From NCBI GenBank assembly GCA_017503945.1, contig JAFVSB010000049.1, forward strand, positions 1-7,910: a stretch of 7,910 nt of DNA. The letters are read 5' to 3'. The notes under the pieces were generated by a model. That model did not search any database and was not told the DNA's origin. It saw only the letters and a list, made by a program, of their open reading frames with translations. The position numbers and the translations under genes were made by a program. Origin of the DNA: Clostridia bacterium (GTDB taxonomy: Bacteria; Bacillota; Clostridia; UMGS1810). Positions within the stretch are counted from its first letter, which is position 1. Every line of letters starts with the position of its first letter. Shown piece by piece: positions 4,462 to 7,910 of this stretch.

Positions 4462-5775
4462 CTACGAAAGAATTGCTTTTATAAAGCCTGCACCTGTGTT
4501 GGGAGTTTTGATGACTTTGACTCCGAGAGCTTTTTCTACATCATCGAGTGTGGTGTCATCAAGGAATATGTCACAGTCGGCTTTGAACATGCTTTCTGAA
4601 AGCATGAGATATTTTGTATTTATTTTGCCCTTTAGCTGCTCTATTATATCTGAGCCGCAAAGAAGACCCGTGACGGTGATGCACTCGCCAAAAAAGCCAT
4701 TGGTTATCGTTTGCACATTAACATCGGCATCGGGGCGCAGAGCCTTAATCCTCTCCACACATTCACAGATGAAATCATGGGCAATCACCGATGTGGCAAT
4801 CGTCTTGGGCGAGGGTGAGAGATGGGCATAGTCTGAGATATACAAAAGCTCAGTGTCTATCTCGTCGCGCATGGCTGCCACAAGACCCACACCGTTTTCT
4901 ATCTGAGGGAATTCCTCATAGTGTTCATAGGGCGGAATGGATACACCTGCCTGAATGTAGAATTCATCGGCAAGGTATACAAGCGAAGTGCCGAGAGTAC
5001 GCCTCATTTGCTCCTGCAGGGGAGTGACATCGGCAATGACCTTGGCAGCAGTATCGGGAGTGAAGCCCTTTAGCTCATAGAGTGATTTGCGGTATTTGGA
5101 AAGACCCACCGGCACTATCGACACACTGCGCATGGCAGGATAGAGCGAGCCAAGGTCTGAGATGGTGCGCATGAGATATTCGCCGTCATTGATATCGGGG
5201 CAAAGAACAATCTGGCCATTCATCACAATGCCTGCATCGGCAAAACGACGCATGATGCTCATAACATTGGCTGCATTGGGATTGGCAAGCATCATCACTC
5301 TGCGCTCAGGGTCGGTCACATGCACCGACACATTTATAGGCGAAATGCGAAGCGAGCAGATGCGCTCAATGTCGGCCTCTGAAAGATTGGTGAGGGTGAC
5401 ATAGTTGCCCTGCAAAAACGAAAGGCGCACATCATCATCTTTGAAAAGCATAGTGGAGCGCACATTTGGCGGAAGCTGGTCCATAAAGCAGAAAATGCAT
5501 TTGTTTTTGCAAAGCATGGGCTTGTCGATCAGGGGATTTTCAAACTCTGCACCAAAAGTTTCATAGCAATCGTTGTAGATTTCTATCTCCTCGGCAGATC
5601 CATCAGCTTTGGTCACTTCCACCGTGTAGTATTCATCACTTGTCAAGAATTTAAAGTCAAGAATATCGCGAAATTCTTTGCCGCTTATCTTTTCAATGAC
5701 ATCGCCAGGCTCTATGCCTGCATCAAATGCTATGGAATCGGGCATGACCGATTTTACAACTGCTTTGTGCTTCAT
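4462..5775 (-). CDS. DUF512 family protein (PDZ plus radical-SAM-like domains)
   Basis: This 437-residue conserved protein is commonly encoded beside der in Clostridia; its biochemical function is not established to my knowledge. Residues 1-65 form a PDZ-like domain (SVMPDSIAFDAGIEPGDVI, 9-27). Next comes a short cysteine motif, CKNKCIFCF, with Cys89, Cys93 and Cys96 in the CxxxCxxC spacing of radical SAM enzymes, then DQLPPNVRSTMLFKDDD and GNYVTLTNLS, which are family signatures. The C-terminal DUF512 domain begins at about 235 and ends in a KTPNTGAGFIKAI tail. A 4Fe-4S cluster and SAM chemistry are inferred from the cysteines only. It is predicted cytosolic. The ATG at 5773-5775 lies 4 nt after the HAD gene stop, and its ribosome binding site (AAGGTGG, 5783-5789) overlaps the end of that gene. 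Confidence 0.93.
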   Translation of the reverse strand: MKHKAVVKSVMPDSIAFDAGIEPGDVIEKISGKEFRDILDFKFLTSDEYYTVEVTKADGSAEEIEIYNDCYETFGAEFENPLIDKPMLCKNKCIFCFMDQLPPNVRSTMLFKDDDVRLSFLQGNYVTLTNLSEADIERICSLRISPINVSVHVTDPERRVMMLANPNAANVMSIMRRFADAGIVMNGQIVLCPDINDGEYLMRTISDLGSLYPAMRSVSIVPVGLSKYRKSLYELKGFTPDTAAKVIADVTPLQEQMRRTLGTSLVYLADEFYIQAGVSIPPYEHYEEFPQIENGVGLVAAMRDEIDTELLYISDYAHLSPSPKTIATSVIAHDFICECVERIKALRPDADVNVQTITNGFFGECITVTGLLCGSDIIEQLKGKINTKYLMLSESMFKADCDIFLDDTTLDDVEKALGVKVIKTPNTGAGFIKAILS

Positions 5776-5779
5776 TGCT

Positions 5780-6433
5780 TCACCACCTTATATAATTATA
5801 CAAGTCTTTTGTATCTTTTGCAAGATATATATGCGGCGAAGAAGAAAGCTCCTCGTATGAGCCAAAACCATAGAGCACGCCAATTGCATCAATGCCAAAG
5901 CTATGGGCGCCCTTTAGGTCAAATTCGCGGTCGCCTATCATTACCACCTCTGACATATCGGTGATGCCGAGGGTGTCTATGATATGGGCAAGTACCTTGG
6001 TTTTGGAATTGCGGCTTTTGTCGAGCGAGGCACCCGCTATATAGTGAAAACTATCGGCAAGGCCATAATGGCTGAGAAGTCCATCGGCAAAGTGCTGTGG
6101 CTTGGCAGTGGCAAGCACATGGCGAAAGCCAAGAGCTGATAGCCTTTGGATGGTTTCCTTTATGCCGTCATAGAGAGAGCTTTCATCCAAATAGGTGCGG
6201 TTGTAGCGCTCGCGGTATTTTTCTACAGCTATGGCGGCATCATCTTCCGAAAAATCATATAGCGCCATGAAGCTATCTAATAGCGGAGGACCAATTACGG
6301 GGCGAATGTCGTTCATATCATCAACATGAATACCATAGCTATCCAAAGCATAGGCAAAGCTTCGGGTGATGCCCTCAAAAGTGTTTACAATGGTGCCGTC
6401 AAGGTCCCAAAAAAGGTATTTGTAATCTTTCAT
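5780..6433 (-). CDS. HAD-superfamily phosphatase (phosphoglycolate phosphatase / 5'-nucleotidase-like)
   Basis: This 217-residue cytosolic hydrolase has the full HAD motif set: WDLDGT with nucleophile Asp10 and acid/base Asp12, motif II Thr109 in LATAKP, motif III Lys144 in SRNSKTKV, and motif IV GDREFD with Asp168 and Asp172. An alpha-helical cap between motifs I and II contains VIGPPLLDSF, typical of subfamily IA phosphatases of the Gph/5'-nucleotidase type. The substrate cannot be told from sequence. I chose ATG 6431-6433 because AAGGA (6442-6446) sits 8 nt upstream. A longer frame opening at a TTG codon at 6475 would run through the rpmF terminator hairpin and adds 14 atypical residues. 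It leads the HAD-DUF512-der-plsY cluster; the very short gaps imply one transcript. Its role in that set is unknown. Confidence 0.9.
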   Translation of the reverse strand: MKDYKYLFWDLDGTIVNTFEGITRSFAYALDSYGIHVDDMNDIRPVIGPPLLDSFMALYDFSEDDAAIAVEKYRERYNRTYLDESSLYDGIKETIQRLSALGFRHVLATAKPQHFADGLLSHYGLADSFHYIAGASLDKSRNSKTKVLAHIIDTLGITDMSEVVMIGDREFDLKGAHSFGIDAIGVLYGFGSYEELSSSPHIYLAKDTKDLYNYIRW

Positions 6434-6441
6434 ATACATCA

Positions 6442-6446
6442 TCCTT
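6442..6446 (-). promoter_or_regulatory. Ribosome binding site deciding the HAD phosphatase start
   Basis: AAGGA on the minus strand is spaced 8 nt from ATG at 6431-6433. It lies just after the rpmF terminator hairpin, which excludes the longer TTG start upstream. Confidence 0.75.
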
Positions 6447-6452
6447 GTATTG

Positions 6453-6489
6453 AAAAATAACCTGCCCTTTTGCAAAAGGCAGGTTATTT
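6453..6489 (-). terminator. Intrinsic terminator after rpmF
   Basis: On the minus strand a 12-bp stem (6478-6489 with 6455-6466) carries an inner TTTT/AAAA extension around GC with one bulged base. It has a CCTGCC/GGCAGG core and is followed by a T run at 6453-6457. It begins 12 nt after the rpmF stop codon and ends 20 nt before the HAD gene start, so it separates yceD-rpmF from the downstream cluster. I find no convincing promoter after it. Confidence 0.85.
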
Positions 6490-6500
6490 AATGTTTAAAA

Positions 6501-6677
6501 TTATTCAGCCTTTAAAACGTCTTTACCGTCATAGCTGCCACAGCTTTTGCATACTCTGTGGGGTAATTTGAATTCGCCGCATTTGGGGCATTTTACCATA
6601 CCGGGTAAAGAGAGCTTCCAGTTTGCTCTTCTTTTATCTCTTCTTGCTTTTGAAACTTTTCTCTTGGGTACTGCCAT
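6501..6677 (-). CDS. rpmF: 50S ribosomal protein L32
   Basis: This small protein of 58 residues belongs to the large ribosomal subunit. The translation opens with MAVPKRKVSKARRDKRRANW and carries the zinc-ribbon form of L32, with Cys30, Cys33, Cys43 and Cys46 (CPKC and CKSC). That is the zinc-binding version; many bacteria also have, or only have, a cysteine-free version. The lysine/arginine-rich N-terminus is typical of rRNA-binding tails. The ATG at 6675-6677 follows GGAGG (6687-6691) by 9 nt. It starts 30 nt after the stop of yceD, the usual partner, and is followed directly by a terminator. Confidence 0.97.
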   Translation of the reverse strand: MAVPKRKVSKARRDKRRANWKLSLPGMVKCPKCGEFKLPHRVCKSCGSYDGKDVLKAE

Positions 6678-6707
6678 TTTGTTACACCTCCAAAACTTTA
6701 TTAGTCA

Positions 6708-7205
6708 TCATTTTAAAAAATCTTTGAGAGCAGCAAGTCGGGGGTCGATATCATCTATTTCACAGTTGCACTCCTCAAAGTTGAGATTACAACCGCAAAC
6801 AGGACAAAGGCCCTTGCAATCTTCACTGCACAGGTCGGTAATCGGCAGAGCACAGCAAAAAGCCTGCTCGGCGATTTCCTTTAAATCGATTTCATTGGAG
6901 TTCAAAATGATGACATCATCATTTTCGTTTTCCAATTCGGTTTTAGAAAAAACCTCTTTTATAGTGAAATCAAGCTTCGACTCCACCGGAGCAAGGCAAC
7001 GCGAGCATTGAGAAACATAGCCTGCATTGCAACTGAGCACCATATAGAGCATACCATCAATGTTTTTGATGTCGCCCTCAAGATGCATGGGAGATGTGAA
7101 GCTGATATTCTGACCGTTGAACTCGACTCTATCAAAAGAAGCGTCACGCCTTATTTGAATTGACGAGCCTTCGTTGTTGATTAATTTAGAAATATCTAAA
7201 ACCAT
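6708..7205 (-). CDS. yceD: YceD / DUF177 family protein
   Basis: This 165-residue protein is of the DUF177 family, almost always encoded directly before rpmF and linked in several bacteria and plants to 23S rRNA accumulation; its exact molecular role is not settled. It starts MVLDISKLINN and shows the CSRCLAPV motif (Cys67, Cys70). It then has a long Cys-rich segment, CSEDCKGLCPVCGCNLNF (from Cys126), with further Cys146 and Cys148, the DUF177 metal-binding-like region. The C-terminus IDPRLAALKDFLK is characteristic. I preferred ATG 7203-7205 because CGAGGT (7211-7216) is correctly spaced; an ATG 15 nt upstream would put this site inside the gene. It ends with two consecutive TGA codons. Confidence 0.93.
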   Translation of the reverse strand: MVLDISKLINNEGSSIQIRRDASFDRVEFNGQNISFTSPMHLEGDIKNIDGMLYMVLSCNAGYVSQCSRCLAPVESKLDFTIKEVFSKTELENENDDVIILNSNEIDLKEIAEQAFCCALPITDLCSEDCKGLCPVCGCNLNFEECNCEIDDIDPRLAALKDFLK

Positions 7206-7210
7206 ATTAC

Positions 7211-7216
7211 ACCTCG
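7211..7216 (-). promoter_or_regulatory. Ribosome binding site deciding the yceD start
   Basis: CGAGGT on the minus strand, with GAGG 6 nt before ATG 7203-7205. The alternative upstream ATG (7218-7220) would need a ribosome binding site further upstream, where the sequence is only A/T-rich. Confidence 0.65.
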
Positions 7217-7229
7217 ACATAACAAAACT

Positions 7230-7258
7230 ATTATATATATTTATCCTGATTTTGTCAA
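7230..7258 (-). promoter_or_regulatory. Consensus promoter of yceD-rpmF
   Basis: On the minus strand TTGACA (7253-7258), a 17-nt spacer and TATAAT (7230-7235) match the vegetative promoter consensus at every position. The start site should lie near 7223, with a leader of under 20 nt. This strength suits a ribosomal protein operon. Confidence 0.92.
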
Positions 7259-7367
7259 TACCTTTTTCAAATTTGATTGATTTTGACGAGCATGAGTGTG
7301 ATTACAAAAATTTTCTTGGTAAAATAGCCGAAGCAGGATATTGTTTATGATTTGATATAACTCACCT

Positions 7368-7910
7368 TTAATTTTTGCCTGCAAGCTCTTTGGAGAGCCT
7401 GTCGATATCTATGTTGGAATTGTGAGGAATGGGTTTCCATTCAACATGCGAAAACAAAGCTATAAGCACTGATACAGAACCTATGATGTCAAATATGGGC
7501 CACATTATGCAATAAAATATCTTTTTTACAAGCGGTATTGATATTATACGCTTTCTTTCTATAAAAAAGACATATGCCCCTTGCCAAATCTGCTTAAGGT
7601 AGCGCGGCCCGAGCGACATGGTGAAATATGCCCAAAATGGCGACATAAAATTTGAAAACCAACTCACACCCACAAAGTAAAGCCCCACATTGGCAAACAC
7701 ATTGAGCCAACGACGGAAAAGCGATACCACATTGTTGGGGAAGGTGATAAGAAGCATATCATAGGACATGTATCTCATTTTGAGATTTTGGAAGATTTTG
7801 CTTTTCTTTATGGCCTTTATAAAGGGGGTGCGCTTGATGGCACAAATTAATCTGCCCGCAGCGTCAATAAGCCTGGTTGCAAAACAAAGCACTGCACTCA
7901 AAAGTGCAAA
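7368..7910 (-). CDS. C-terminal part of a membrane glycosyltransferase, family 2-like (runs off the window)
   Basis: The frame is open to the right edge of the window (codons for Phe-Ala-Leu precede the first possible TTG start), so this is the C-terminal 180 residues of a longer protein. At least three hydrophobic stretches are visible: one around FPNNVV to GVSWF, one around FMSPFWAYFTMSL and one around IFYCIMWPIFDIIG. It ends with HVEWKPIPHNSNIDIDRLS. The W-x-PIPH ending and the membrane layout resemble the C-terminal half of processive GT2 enzymes (cellulose/hyaluronan synthase-like) of Bacillota. The catalytic domain would lie outside the window, so this is an inference from the tail only. 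It stops 163 nt before yceD and may not share its transcript, since yceD has its own promoter. No terminator is obvious between them. Confidence 0.6.
   Translation of the reverse strand, partial: FALLSAVLCFATRLIDAAGRLICAIKRTPFIKAIKKSKIFQNLKMRYMSYDMLLITFPNNVVSLFRRWLNVFANVGLYFVGVSWFSNFMSPFWAYFTMSLGPRYLKQIWQGAYVFFIERKRIISIPLVKKIFYCIMWPIFDIIGSVSVLIALFSHVEWKPIPHNSNIDIDRLSKELAGKN

Noticed and set aside
6434..6475. Longer N-terminus of the HAD phosphatase from a TTG start
   Set aside because: It would be encoded by the rpmF terminator hairpin; a properly spaced AAGGA supports the ATG at 6431-6433.
7259..7367. Short frame (ATG at 7292, 11 codons) followed after its stop by PKQDIVYDLI in the same frame, possibly a gene remnant
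   Set aside because: It is too short to judge, with no clear ribosome binding site or recognisable family. The rest of this gap shows only the yceD promoter region and no clear terminator.
7899..7901. TTG at 7901 as the start of the glycosyltransferase-like gene
   Set aside because: The frame continues open to the window edge and the sequence begins in the middle of a membrane-protein C-terminal half, so the true start lies outside.

Overview
The window looks like chromosomal DNA of a low-to-moderate GC Gram-positive bacterium, most likely class Clostridia (Bacillota). The signs are strong AGGAGG-type ribosome binding sites, consensus TTGACA/TATAAT promoters, a tRNA gene without encoded CCA, a four-cysteine ribosomal protein L32, and the gene run (DUF512 protein)-der-plsY that I recall as typical of Clostridia. 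The family or genus cannot be fixed from the sequence.

Layout. Positions 1-378 (minus) hold the first 126 residues of a PLP enzyme of the serine hydroxymethyltransferase (SHMT) fold. It has its own extended -10 promoter and a leader of about 130 nt. Back to back with it is a tRNA-Thr(CGT) gene (600-672, plus) with a near-perfect promoter and its own terminator. Positions 730-1006 form a non-coding element of about 277 bp, closed by 25-bp terminal inverted repeats and filled with hairpins. Its right repeat supplies the stop codon of yfcE (991-1527, minus), a phosphodiesterase gene. yfcE and a TIGR01440/DUF436 (YwlG-like) gene (1652-2197, plus) diverge from a clear pair of facing promoters. A second structured non-coding segment (2198-2507), also with terminal inverted repeats, separates the DUF436 gene from the convergent operon.

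The right two thirds is a minus-strand block read from right to left. It runs from a partial membrane glycosyltransferase C-terminus (7368-7910), through yceD (DUF177) and rpmF (L32) under a perfect-consensus promoter and an intrinsic terminator, to a tightly packed set: HAD phosphatase, DUF512 radical-SAM-like protein, Der GTPase and PlsY acyltransferase, with gaps of 4, 14 and 7 nt. A long bidirectional-looking hairpin starts at the plsY stop codon.

The block mixes ribosome biogenesis (Der, L32, YceD) and phospholipid synthesis (PlsY), with a conserved uncharacterised protein (DUF512) beside Der. The more unusual content is the SHMT-like gene, whose ungapped alignment to E. coli GlyA shows replacement of Tyr55, Glu57, Tyr64 and Tyr65, and the two inverted-repeat-bounded structured intergenic elements that abut or create gene stop codons. 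I see no CRISPR array, defence system, prophage or IS transposase.
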